Shown here one piece after another: positions 21,858 to 33,660 of a DNA stretch of 64,000 bases; the first letter of the stretch is position 1, and each line of letters opens with the position of its first letter. Below the pieces are notes generated by a model. It made no database searches. It was not told the DNA's origin and saw only the letters and a program-made list of their open reading frames with translations. The DNA comes from Strongylocentrotus purpuratus. Its lineage: Eukaryota > Echinodermata > Echinoidea > Camarodonta > Strongylocentrotidae. The stretch is taken from positions 4,832,352 through 4,896,351 of the forward strand of contig NW_022145596.1 of assembly GCF_000002235.5 (NCBI RefSeq). Reading direction: 5' to 3'. The position numbers and the translations under genes are program-made.

Positions 21858-23628
21858 GTTGCTGTCTGACTACATTGTGCATGGTGCATGTATGTTTTCA
21901 CTTTTGATTTTGTATATCAAGAACACCATGAAATCAACGGAAGGTGAAGTGCGTATAAGTCAAAGACGGACGAGGAAATCGGAAATCCAACAATTATTTT
22001 CATATTTTATGGCACAGTTCATCAACTGATGAAGATAGGTCCATTTCTGGAGGTCTCCTATGATAATGTGAGTTTTTAAAATGTTGAATGCTGTGTGTCA
22101 AAACCCAATCAGAGTCAGCTAGATAATGAGCTGGAGCTCCGGCCTTCATCCGGGGAATTCCCCAATCGTAAACAAACCCGGCCCTGTAATACTATACTAT
22201 CAAGTACGACAAGAGGACTGTATAAATTATAATAAAGCTGTACTCAATCAGGAAGCTGTAATGAATGGAGATCCCGTCCAAGAGGCTCCTTTGAAGTCAT
22301 CCGTGGCACCGCGCATCTTTTGTTTCCCCTACCGTAATCCCCTTAACCCCCTCCGAAACCGTACAGCTCCCTAGTAGCACTAAGTCCCCCCTTTCCACAC
22401 ACAGCCCAGCCCAGCGAACACGGCGGCTTTTGCTTTGCCGGCCCGTACTTTGGGCGAATAGTGGTGCTAACTTGACAACTTCTAGCCCAAAATCAATAAA
22501 TGCGCAAACATATAACACAATTTCATTTAGTTTTTTAGGAAGATAAACCTTTGGACTACCTTCCTAGCTATGTACAAATTTCGGAAATTTTCGGAAAATG
22601 TCAATAATTAGATGAGAAAATCATGATGATGAAAATCTTTCATTCGCTCTAACTCATGATTTCCTTGATCGATTTCGCTAGTTAAAATGGCCGTGTCTTC
22701 AGTAGAGCTATCCGAGAACGGAAAACGCATTTGATGACTAATAGAAAGTTGCATTGGTCATATTATGTTGTGAATTCTGCATTTTATATGTTATAGCTAA
22801 ATACATCTTCCCTGAACATGACTTAATTTGTCGGTGCCACGCATGGCTTCAAAGCCCGACGCTTGCATATTTTTGCAAGAGAGTGAATAGAGAACTTAGG
22901 GAAGCAGACGGCGTTGCGTAACATTTCGTACTATTTAGAATGCCAGAGAGGGACTGTGCATTGATATGGACAGCTGTTGATGGAAATGATGGCTGGAGAG
23001 GGTTACATTTCTTTTTGTTAAGCCAGGTTAATCTTGAATAATTTTCCCTCGGAAAATTCTTTCGAGACGGTATCTCCATTCATTACAACTTCCTGACTCA
23101 ATGGAAGAAGAAGAAGAATAGGCTCAGGCTGTATGCTATGTAACACCTATCAGGTCAAAATGTTGTTCAAGGAATTATAGAGTTCATACCATTGGGTTTT
23201 CAGGGTATTCTAAAGTTAAGCCGTTTTTTCAAAACATTTGTTTTATGTATTTTTGTAGATACTTGATGAGGTAATCCCTGAAGCAGCTTTTCCAAGCTAT
23301 ACTGGGATGGGATGTGTTGTGACAGCAGGTGAAGGTGCAGACAACAAAAGGGTGTACAATTGCTTTATACAATAAAATAGTGACGTGCAAGTAAAAATAT
23401 ATTAAACAATGAGTAATCATGTAATGACGTGATATTTAATTGATACTAGCAATTGACTTTATAATCAGGATAATATAGTAATTAGGTCTAGACCTAAAGT
23501 ACTAGAATTAAACTGTAACTAGTGTGTTGGAATATTTTGTACACAATTAGATTCTGTTTACATCCAGTGATCAGGGTTAATGATCTTTACTTTGTTTACT
23601 TTTCTCCAGGCCAGTTCCACCTGTATAC
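21858..23628. other. No gene seen
   Basis: Apparently unique sequence. The short frames near 22126-22518 lack recognisable domains. A GAAGAAGAAGAA run lies at about 23104-23117. Confidence 0.4.
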
Positions 23629-23850
23629 ACTATGAACATGACGGACAATGAAAGCGGACAAAATATACAGTTCCTGGGGTAGACAAAGGAACATCCTTCA
23701 CTGCTATTATGTAAAAATGTGTGGAACAGGTGTCACATGCATATTCACCTGTTCTACACATTTGTACATAATAACAGTGAAGGGATGTTCCTTTGTCTAC
23801 CTGAGGAACTGTATATTTTGTCCGCTTTCTTTGTCTGCCATGTTCATAGT
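23629..23850. repeat. Long hairpin, about 104-base arms
   Basis: ACTATGAACATGACGGACAA at the left pairs with the inverse at the right end (CATGTTCATAGT at 23839-23850). The inverted match continues almost to the centre, with a loop of about 13 bases around TCACATGCATATT. A few mismatches are present. No target duplication is obvious. It is either a MITE or a hairpin-forming unit that would give double-stranded RNA if transcribed. Confidence 0.8.
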
Positions 23851-24175
23851 GATAGCCACTCAAAATGACTTTCATTAATATTGCTCCCTCTTACTTTTGT
23901 TATTATCATACCTCCTTCATGCTTTACATTCCCAAGTTGATCCTTCTCTTTGTTACAGAATATTTTGTCACGATCACCTCACATGTTATGTATTTACATA
24001 CTTTCCTTCTTCCCCATTGGTTGATTTAGCTATTGAATATTTATGTTGTACATTCTCAAATGTGAGTGGACCTTTCCTAATGAATATGTAATACTCAGTC
24101 ATTGTTATTTTAGAGTTGATTTGAATATTTATGTTGTATGAATTGAACATATGCTAAGATGTGTGAATGGTTCTA

Positions 24176-24430
24176 GGACACCTACCCCTGGACATCCACC
24201 CACCCCCCCCCCCCCCCCCCGGATAACCACCCCCAGCCAACTACCCCCTAGGACAACTACCCCCTAGGAAAAATACCCCCTAGGACAAATAACCCTGAAC
24301 AACTACGCCCTAGGACAACTACCCCCTATGAAAACCAGGCTCTAGTACAACTACCCCTCGGACAACTATCCTAGGGGATAGTTGTCTGGGGGTAGTTGTC
24401 CAGAGGGTAGTTGTCCTATAGGGGGTAGTC
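24176..24430. repeat. Fold-back minisatellite, second copy, right arm shortened
   Basis: It begins GGACACCTACCCCTGGACATCC and a C-run, then GGATAACCACCCCCAGCCAAC. About ten GGACAACTACCCCC-type units follow, then a turn near 24370 into the inverse units GGGGGTAGTTGTCC, which stop near 24430. The left end is the inverse of the right end of 20855-21305, so both are members of one family. Confidence 0.75.
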
Positions 24431-24574
24431 GCTACTTCGGTATCTTTGGAAGCAGTAAAATGCGCAAACTGAATGGTAGTAAGTCATAGTCAGAGGCATA
24501 TCATGATCATGATAACTCCTATCGCGAAATTTATATTCATTATAATTGATACATGTATTTAACATATCAAATAC

Positions 24575-24769
24575 TTAAAGCTTATCTGCCGTAGTTTACA
24601 GGAGGGATTAGACCGCTCTGCAAGGTCACTGGACAGGTGGTTATCTCATCAACTCAGCTCTCAGTTAACATAAGAAAAAGAGGATCATGGGGGACCAATG
24701 GTCACCGATTAGGCATTGTTTGTTATATAGAGGGCGCAAGTAGCTACCAGTAGTGCAGTGGGCCTTTAA
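24575..24769 (+). mobile_element. TTAA MITE, family A copy 3 (just upstream of copy A)
   Basis: Bounded by TTAA at 24575 and 24766 and almost identical to 57759-57953. It ends about 160 bases before the start codon of the copy A gene, so it may overlap a regulatory region or 5' intron. Confidence 0.8.
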
Positions 24770-24930
24770 CTTTTGTAATATCAATATTACCGGTAAGACA
24801 AAGCCAAAAACACAAAACAAAAACTTTCAAAGCTTTGTATTTTTTACAAGGAAAACAAAAATTGGAATGAGCAATGATAACTACCATTGTTTGTTTTTCT
24901 TTTTTTTATGCAGCTTTGTCAGCCTGGAAG

Positions 24931-27900
24931 ATGGCGAACCTCAGCTACGACACTCGGCATGAAAGTTCAGATGATGGCAACAAAACAGCCTATCGTGGTT
25001 GTGTATCAAAGAGCATTCACGTAATATGCATGATAATCCTTCCATTTATTCTTAATGGAGACAAATATCATTGGAGCTTATTCTTTTTATGATTTGTGTC
25101 ATATATTTTGTTTAAGTTATCTCTTCTTAGGGGGCATTTCGACATTTCGATTTTGTTCAATTTTCCTTTTGTTTTGTTTGTCTGTGAGGATGCAAGGTAG
25201 GTCACATGCAAGTGATGCAGCATTGTGCAAATGCAAATGGTGAATCAAAGATGTATGTGATGTACACATATTTATATAGCATTCTTTAATAAAGGGAAAT
25301 CCAACCTCAATAGCAAATTTGCTGTAAAAGAGGAAGAAAATTCAGATGAGCAGATGAGCAGATTGGTAAAAGTGTGAATCAAATCACACAAACAGTTAGA
25401 AAGATAATATGAATTTGTTAATGTTATTACAGAAGCGAATTTTAAATTGGACGAACTTGTAGTGTCACTGCAATATAAACTAGTGCCTGACATCTCCTAT
25501 TTTTCCAACTGACTAAATGACTACAATGTTAATTTTTCATAAAGTATTGTCTAAGGTTCTTTTCTTTTTGGAGGACCTATAATAATGCACCATCCATATT
25601 GAATAATGCCCCAAGCAAGAAGGCACAGAGATTGATACTATTTCAGTACGGCAAACAAGATAGTTGACCGTGAACACGCCACAATCCTAAGTCTAAATTG
25701 TCAACTTTAGTTTCGCATATATTTAGGGATCACATATTTCAAACATTCATAACATCTATATTATTTATCTGATTTATTTCAACCTTTTGTCATTCTGTTT
25801 CTCTTACTTTTTCTGCCTTCACACAAATGGAATTTGTTGTTAGATCTCCCTTTAAATGGGAATAAACTCCACGAACCCCCTCTTCAGTTTATATGTGGAC
25901 TACATGTACTGGTATCTTTTCTCACTGTTTTCTTATCCTAGTATAGGAACACAGACTCACTCATATAATATGATCAACTTGCAAGTGACTTTGGCCAAAT
26001 ATTCAATTTCAACAATTTAGAATAGGCAGAAACATAGCTATGAACTCAGACCTTGCCTTTCCTTTTCCTTAATTTAAAAAAAAAATTCTTTTGTTTTTGT
26101 TTTGTTCATTTCAGTCAATTCTATTGTGTGTTATCAATGATGTTTTGTCTTAATATACCAGGTGACAGGTGTATTGCACATTGTTGCTGGAGCACTGTGT
26201 ATAGTGTATGGTATTTCAGCCATCATTCTCCAAGCCCGTGTCTCGTACCTAGGCATCCCTATCTGGGGAGGGTTACTGGTGAGTCAAGACAGATAATCCA
26301 AAAAGTAATATGATGTCAAATGGATTATTATTAGGACGGTTCTGTCAACGTGTCCTTTTTCCAAATATTTCGTCCAAAAGTAAACAATCTTTGAATGATG
26401 ATACTTTCTCGCATGATAATTACCAGTCACAAGGCATTTTTCATTCATGGATGACATTTTTTTATAAATGTTATATGTCTTACAGGAAAAATTGCACAGA
26501 ATTGCCCATTAGTATCGAGGGTTTGCACTGACATGAAAAATCAGTATCTTATCTCATACTTTAGACAAAAGTATCCAAATAACTGCAACTTCAAAACACT
26601 ATGTCATGGTTTGTAAACAAGTACCTGGATGACCTGTTTCATGGAGTTTTATGGAGGTTGTTTTCATACATTCTAGCTATCCACAAATTCTTTTTCCGCT
26701 GATTGGTACACTTTAAAGCTAATCTTGAGTTCTGGTATGGAAATTGTATGTCGAGAAAACATTCTGGATGGTTTATCCTGCAGTATAGACTGATTGTTTG
26801 AACCAGTAAAATATAAATAAACTCACAAATACTTCCTGGAATTCATCTTCAATAAAAACCACAACTCTCATTTGCACGTAGTGACCTGTGTTAAGCACCC
26901 CATTGTGTTGGGCCTACTTACATGTACCTTGATTCATTATCCTTCTATGCTCATTACTCAGCCCCTGTACATTTTCTACCAAAATCGTTTGGCACATAAT
27001 TGTAATCTTGAATATTCAGTGTAAGTTTTGTTGGATTCTGTGAGAATTCATTTTCTATCATCACCAGAACTCCAGCTTATCTTTAAGCTTGTATTACGGG
27101 GTTGAAGCAAGACACTCAACTCAGTTGTGGAAGTTTTTGTGCTAATGTTAAATGCAACTTGGTTTTGATTCTCACAAGAAATTTCCAGGATTCTCACTTT
27201 CTCACTGAAGTCATTTTCATCTCAAGATTTCAATAAAACTGAATCTCAACAGCTGATTACTTTCATATTTCTCTGATTGTTTTCACTTTCATTTTTTTCT
27301 CACAGATCTTCATGGTAACTGGGTCAATAGGTGTTGCTAATTACTTCAATCCTACGAGCAAGAAAATTGTAAGTTATCTGTTTTCATATGATAAAGCTTC
27401 CTCTTTGCAAATGATAAATTACATGGTGTAGACTCTATATTCTGTTTTTCAATGCTGGCAGGATTTCTACAAGCATTAAAGCTTCATTATAGTCACTTTC
27501 TGTAGAGTAACGCATTTATTTGATAGTGAAGCTAGCATTTTTGGTCAACAATTGAAATCTTTATATTAAAAAAAATGTTCCAAAACTTGGTGGTAAAGAA
27601 AGTAGGGGTTCTTCTTCTCTGCAAATTATTACTTTGGGATTGCTTTTTCTTTACTGGAGACCATATATACTACATCAGAATTTGAAACATTGAATAAGTT
27701 TCATGTCAGTACTGGAAGGTAACCTCTAACCTCTAGACTTCAAAGCCATATAGTAGTCAGCGTGCATGTGTATTGCATCATAATTTGCTGACACCAGATT
27801 TTGTTAAATTACTAATTAATATGTCTACTCTAGGTGTGCAAAGGTCTCTTGTTATTCAAGATTATTCAGAATCAGAAGTATATGGTGGTGGTTATTTTAC

Positions 27901-30900
27901 CTGATTGCTATAAAAGTATAAATGCTTGTAAGTAAGCAACCAGACGACCGACTGCTTTAAGTCCTCTCCGAGGTGGTAATGAATTACCAAAGGGCACTAG
28001 CGCAGCGACTTGGTTTCAAACTCGGGTCACCGGATTACAAGACCACTGCTCTCCTGACTGAGCTATCGCGCCTCTCAAGTAGCCTCAAAACATATATTCC
28101 TTCTTGAAGAATTTGTATCTATGTAAAGCATTCCTCTTGGTTTTTTTTATCTATAGGTTAAGTACTACCTGGTGATGTCCAGCATTTCTGCAGTTTTCGC
28201 TTTCCTGATGATTATAGCATTTGGGATTTTCATCGATAAAGAGGACCATCCATGGGGTACCGGTAGATTTATTTGTCATCCCCTTATGAGATCCATCTGT
28301 GGGAGCGAAGCGGTAAGTATTGCATTAGAATAGACAAATATGCAAAGATTAAAAGAAACAAAAAGCATACAGCCTTGTGTTTGAGGCAGTGGCAGACCCA
28401 GGAATATGTGTGTGGGGGAGGGATCAGGCTCAATAAAATAGAGTTGTTCTCTGTCAAGCATGATTAAAAGGGTGTTCTCATTTATTTCAGATGCCTTTTT
28501 TTTTCTTTTCTTTTCTTTTCTTTTTCTTTTTGTAAAAATATGTTTGACCAGCAAAAAAGAAAAAGAAATAAAAAATTGTTACCTAATATTTCATGTGCCT
28601 TTCTTGTTAAAAAAAATCTTTAAAAAAAGAACATTGTGCATAAAGTGTATACCGGTAGTGCATATAGAAAAGTATGCCCAGCTTTGGTAGCTCCTAAATA
28701 AGAGGGCATATCCAAAGTGACTTTAAAATCTATTTCATAATGAAAAGTAAATTGTTTTCTGTATAATGATAAGCTATTCAAATTTTTATGTTTATTATTT
28801 ACAATTTCATCAGTTTAGACTCAATTTCAACTGCGACAACAATCATTGAATATTGTAAAATTGCATGTGCTTCCAATATGTTCGTTTGAACCAAATTTAT
28901 GAATTACCTGTTAAGCACATCTTAGAACATATATGTTTAGAAGCAATTTTAATGTTAATTGGGGACTTAAGAAACTACTATTTTTATTATTATTGCCATT
29001 GTTCTTCTTATCATTCTTCTTCTTATTATTATTATTAGATTCATTCAATTCATTTATTCTTTCAGGAGTCACGTATTGTGGTGAACGCCATATTGATCTT
29101 GATCTTTGTACTGGAGTCACTTTGCGGTGTGGTAGCAGCCAGCGTGGCCTGCTACAAGGCATGTCAATGCTGCCGAGACGGCTACGATACGTGCAGGATG
29201 TGTAGCCTGTCCAAATTGTGCAGACTGTGCAGAGACGATCGAGGAAACTCCAATATAGTAAGTGGTGCAACGAATCACATTCTAGCTGACGTCTAGGCTA
29301 TAGCACAGTGGAACTTCATTATAGAGACCACTGTCAAATTCTCCTTACAATAAAATAGAGGTGTCATCGACTGGAAATGCAAAAGTTGTGGGTTTAAGCC
29401 CCGGGCATGGCATTAGCCTCCTTTTGCAAGACATTAATCTACATATGCTACACTCTCTGCCCAGGTTCTAAATGAGTACCGGCAGGAAGGAATTCCTTAA
29501 ATGCTATAATGGTGAAAGTCAGTAAATCTAGCCACAGGGGAGGAGGATTATTTTGAAGTGCCTTGAGCACCTTGCATTTTGGATACGAGTGCTTTCAAAA
29601 TATCCATTATTCTTCTTCTTTATTATTAAAGTTAATTTGCTCAGACCAGCTCTTTGTTTCTATTTATTACTTTTATTTTTACCTCTGATAAAAAAGGATT
29701 CCAATATAGCAAGGAAATTTCCTTGATCTAGGAAAGTTATTATGATAAGGTTCTACTGTATTATGCTCTTCAAAAAAACATTTTTATGCCACCGCCCACC
29801 GCCCAAGGTGGTGTGGGATGCATTATGTTTTGGGGTTGTCAGTCCATCCATCCCTACGTTCGTATATCGTGATATCTCAAAAACCACAAAACTCAAAATC
29901 TCATATCCTCTCAAGTCAAATGAGGAAGAAGAAGATGTCTTTCATTTCATCACCTCTAGCTCTTAACAGTTATGCTTTATATTTTATCAAGCAAGGTGTG
30001 CTGTAAAAATTCTATAATCACGTGCTATTTTTTCTCTTAAAATTTCCTAGGTCTATTATGCTGTCAATAGAGGAGACACGCCAATGATGGCAGTACCCAA
30101 TAACCAGTCTGCTGGGCCTGTCTATTTTGCAGGTAGATTGACCTTTTCTGTCTTTATTACCTATATTGTGGAATGGCATATTATATTATGAAGTTAGTGT
30201 GGTGTAGGTCAACCCTGTAAAGTTTTCGGCCATGACATCATTTTTAATTTTTGTGAGAAAGTGTTGCTTTTCCTAAATCGCTCTAATTTCCTAAAACACA
30301 GTCAATTTTGCCTTTGATGCCTTTTACTTCAATTTCAATTTCAATTTATTTATGTTTCCAACAAAACATTAAAAATCAATTATAAACATTTTCAACAAAT
30401 GTAGAAATATATGAATTGGAAACAGAGGGGTCGAAAGCAATGCTTGTACAAATATGAACACCACAATTGATACTTAGGAATAATGAGTGATTAAATCAAC
30501 AAGTCTGTACCTACAAAAGGAACTACAAATTAGGGGGGAGGGGGGAATGCCAACAGGGGCAAGAAAGGGACAAGACAGTGCTTTAAATGACAGATAATAC
30601 AAAGAGTAGACAATACTTTATTTTTGCCTTGAATTTATTTTTGAAACATAAAATGTCATAATAAAAAAGAAATACATATAGATTGAAAACGCATTAAGAA
30701 ATCAAAAGCAATAAATGAATATACCGGTATGTAAGAGAAGTAAATATGTGGTTGCCTCTTTGTTTTTAATTTTAAAATTAAGAAAACGTCCTTTAAAAAA
30801 ATGCTATTTCCTTAAGCATGGTTGTAGCTATTTATAATGTTCTTTTTTTTTCTGGTAAAAAAATATATGTATCTCTTGAATTTGCACCATTGTACCACAG

Positions 30901-31769
30901 GTGAATCTTCTGGCACTTCTACTCAGCCAGGTCAATTCATGTATCTTGCCCCGAGCCCCCAACACCAGTCTTTCATGGCTCTACCAGCAGTGGCGCAACA
31001 GAACCAACCGATCCCCATATTGCCCCCACCCCCAAAACATCAACAACCTTCCCAACAGCAGCAACAACAACCAGTCGTAATTCACCAGCAATCAGGAATG
31101 GTCCAACTGCCTAGTGGCCTTCCAGCGGAACAAGCTGGCTTCATCCAGGTCCAAGCACCGGGGCAGATGCAGCCTCAAGGTCTTGCTCAGACCCAGCCAT
31201 CCCCAGAACAGGAACCTGCATCGCAACCTCAAACCTCAGGAATGTTCCAACAGTTCAGTGGCCTTCCAACGGGACAACCTGGCTTCATCCAGGTCCAAGC
31301 ACCGGGGCAGATGCAGCCTCAAGGTCTTGCTCAGACCCAGCCATCCTCAGAACAGGAACCAGCATCACAACCTCAAACATCAGGAATGTTCCAACAGTTC
31401 AGTGGCCTTCCAACAGGACAACCTGGCTTTGTCCAAGTCCCAGCCATGGGGCAGATGCAGCCTCAAGGTGCTCCTCTAACCCAGCAACAGGCATCACATC
31501 CACAACCAGCAGGAATGGTTGAACAGCTGAGAGGCCCTCCACAATTTGGCTTCTTTCAGGTACGAGGCCCAGGAGGGCAGATTCAGATGATCCAAGCCCC
31601 ATTAATGTATCCTCAGGCCATGATGGCTCCAACCCCTCAGCAACCTGTAGCAACTGAGGAACAGGTGCAGCAGCAACCTGTATCAACTGAGGAACAGGTC
31701 CAACAGCAGCAAACAGCGCCCTCTAATTCTGCTGAAGCCCATACTGAGGAAGAAGGTGTAGCTGTATGA
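24931..31769 (+). CDS. CD20/MS4A-like four-transmembrane protein with Pro/Gln-rich repeat tail, copy A
   Basis: Seven coding exons: 24931-25020, 26162-26278, 27306-27368, 28157-28312, 29066-29257, 30051-30132, 30901-31769, all with GT/AG borders, predicting 522 residues. Exons 1-5 end in phase 0 and exon 6 in phase 1. TM1 is about residues 31-54, TM2 62-82 (with the P-I-W-G-G signature of CD20-like proteins), TM3 93-115, TM4 146-170. The large extracellular loop holds C130 and C138. After TM4 lies a Cys-rich stretch (C-Y-K-A-C-Q-C-C, then four more Cys), likely S-acylated. From residue 234 the tail is Pro/Gln-rich, with repeats containing G-Q-M-Q-P-Q-G. The acceptor-like CAG at 24911 places a non-coding exon upstream. 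MS4A relatives act as membrane channels, adaptors or chemoreceptors; function here is unknown. Exon 5 carries 12 codons more than copy B. Family assignment rests on topology and the TM2 motif, not on a search. Confidence 0.82.
27930..28075 (-). repeat. tRNA(Thr)-like SINE in intron 3 of copy A
   Basis: On the minus strand: TAGCTCAGTCAGG (box A, 28053-28065), a CTTGTAA anticodon-loop-like segment, and GAGTTTGAAACC (box B, 28012-28023), then a non-tRNA body reaching about 27930. The head resembles tRNA-Thr(TGT). tRNA-derived SINEs are known in sea urchins. It lies between exons 3 and 4, antisense to the gene. Confidence 0.7.
28800..28907 (-). mobile_element. Fragment of TTAA MITE family C
   Basis: About 100 bases matching one end of the family, with CTTCCAATATGTTCGTTTGAACC as in 56030-56050. 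Both ends are cut off. It lies in intron 4 of copy A. Confidence 0.65.
29340..29615 (+). repeat. tRNA-like SINE in intron 5 of copy A
   Basis: Head with box-A-like GTCATCGACTGG and box-B-like GTGGGTTTAAGCCCC (29388-29402). The body contains GGCAGGAAGGAATTCC and GTGCTTTCAAAATATCCATT, closing in an ATT/CTT-rich tail. It is the second tRNA-derived SINE within this gene and is sense-oriented. Confidence 0.6.
30335..30480 (-). repeat. Retroposon 3' end (LINE or SINE tail)
   Basis: On the minus strand the sequence runs into AAACATAAATAAATTGAAATTGAAATTG-type repeats, a form common at the 3' ends of CR1/L2-like LINEs and SINEs dependent on them. No coding part remains. It lies in intron 6 of copy A. 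Confidence 0.45.
31092..31523 (+). repeat. 144-base coding repeats in the copy A tail
   Basis: Units start at about 31092, 31236 and 31380, each 144 bases (48 codons) and in frame. The first two full units differ at few positions and encode S-G-M-(V/F)-Q, S-G-L-P, G-F-I-Q-V-Q-A-P-G-Q-M-Q-P-Q-G and A-Q-T-Q-P. The third is more diverged and a fourth partial unit follows, with G-M-V-E-Q. Copy B has related but fewer full-length units. Confidence 0.85.
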
Positions 31770-31848
31770 GTCAGTTGTCTCAAGAAAAGCATTTCCTCAA
31801 GTGAAAGTCTCCAATGATCAGTTCAGTGACCAGCCTGCTTTCATCTGA
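31770..31848 (+). other. Out-of-frame remnant of the conserved C-terminus
   Basis: Downstream of the copy A stop, in the +1 frame, 31771-31848 reads as a tail ending D-Q-F-S-D-Q-P-A-F-I then stop, aligned to the copy B end G-Q-F-S-D-Q-A-A-L-I. A small insertion or deletion before the stop therefore changed the last residues of copy A to E-E-E-G-V-A-V. A further GTTCAGTGACCAG lies at 31962. Confidence 0.7.
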
Positions 31849-33660
31849 AAATCAACATGACTTTGTGTAACTTGGTTTTAAAAATACTGCAGGAATTTTA
31901 CTCAATTTTATAAGGTGAATGTTTGAAATCATGTCTGAAGCAGTTTACTTCTTGCTATGGTTAGTTCAGTGACCAGACTGGCTCATTGAAAAAGTATTTT
32001 TTTAAAGAATTTTAATTTAATTATATTAATTGTTTTTTATTCAGTACTGTAAACAAATTTACAAGAGCTTGATTCTCTAAAGTAGAATTTCATTGATAAT
32101 GACAAGTATGGCCTATTATTCATCACTAGAAACTAGGATGCTTGCAGATGACATTTAGGTCAACTGCGCATCAAGCTATAATTAAACATAAATAAAAGCA
32201 CCTCTCAGAATCTGAGATATACAAGCACTTTGCCAGAAAATTTAGCAATATTTTGATAGTATGATTGATTTTAAACATGAAGGGAAGTGAGGCCTATGCA
32301 GCTGATTATAATCCTGTGCTGAGAAGCATCGAGGGCAAGGTTAAATGATTTCAACTGATTAGATTTGGGGTTTAAGAGGGTAAAGGTTGTTGGGTCATAA
32401 CAACCTAATGGAAACATTAAAAACAAAAGTTATATTTAGTTAGTTTATTTTTCTGATTGTTTCATCTTGTGCTTTGTAAGTGATATTAATGCAACACATA
32501 CATTCTAATGGAATCATATTAGAAACACAGTTTCATTAATTTAGTTGTTTTCTTCTTTTTTTCTTCATTTTGTCCTTTGTAAGCGATATTTATGCAACAC
32601 ATATACATGTATTATAATTAGAAACACAGTTTCATTTATTTAATTCATTTTTTATTGTTTCATTTTTTCATTTGTAAGTGAATGTATTCAACACTTACAA
32701 TCTAATTGAAACTGTACCTCTGAGCAGCTTTGTCCCTGAACATGTGTGTACATGTATGTGATCATGTTTTTTAACACTAAATTCTCATACACTTTCACCA
32801 CATTTTTATACAACTCATGATATTTTGACTTGAAGCAAGTTTTTAGTATATTTTCTATAGATTACATAAAATGTTTAAAACATGATATAAGTTTGTTCAT
32901 AATGATAATGGTGCAAAATTTTATAATTATGATAGTGGATTTGATTGTTTCATCAAAAATCAATTAATAGAAATGATATGGAATTTTTTATCAATTCAGA
33001 ATATTTTTTAAATATATTTATGTATTGATATCAAGTATTTCATAATGATGAATTTATTATAGAAAATGTTTTTAATTTTATGCTGCTGTCAATCCAGCCA
33101 GTTAAAAGAAAGTGAAACAAGGGTAAAATGACTAAACAAAATTGCTAAGAATTTTATTTTATGATCTTATAGATATATTTCCTCTGTTTTCATTTGCAGA
33201 AAATCTAAATTTTCTTAGCATCATATAAAAGGTATAATGCAAATCACTCTGTTTCATTGATAATGAGTACAAGTCACAATATCAGTGAAGGGCATTAGAA
33301 TGTTTGTAATGAGTTTGTAACAGATTAGGGAAATATATTAGATAAAATTAATAAGCTGTGAATGTTTTTAATCTGAGATCACTTAATCTAAAATTGTGAA
33401 ATGGGTCATTCGACTATTGAATAATCTCAGAGTTGTTAGACATTTTTTTTCTCTCCCAAGTTCAGTTTGCTTGTCAGAACACATACAAAATTAGACGTCT
33501 GCCAATGAATGGATCACTTTGACATTGCCAATTTGCCAATTCTCCATGTGTTTAGTGATTATAAATTCATGTGTTTAATATTTGTTATCCAATTTGGCTC
33601 AGACTTTCCCTGATCTGTTTCATATATGTTTCTGCTTTCAATCAAAGGAACCTTCTGTCA
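31849..33660. other. 3' untranslated and downstream flank of copy A
   Basis: AT-rich sequence without genes. It contains three loosely related stretches with ACACATA and AAACACAGTTTCATT near 32500-32700. Confidence 0.45.
32191..32196 (+). terminator. Candidate polyadenylation signal for copy A
   Basis: AATAAA about 420 bases after the stop codon, followed by AGCACC. It is the first canonical hexamer downstream. Unproven. Confidence 0.35.

Noticed and set aside
28053..28075. A functional tRNA-Thr gene
   Set aside because: Box A and box B are present, but the acceptor stem does not close and a SINE body follows.
30837..30900. Upstream extension of the 310-codon frame of copy A exon 7, starting with Met at 30837
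   Set aside because: This part is intronic: a CAG acceptor at 30898-30900 aligns with the copy B acceptor, and the protein continues from exon 6 in phase.
31399..31686. Minus-strand frame of 95 codons opposite copy A exon 7
   Set aside because: Shadow of the coding repeats.
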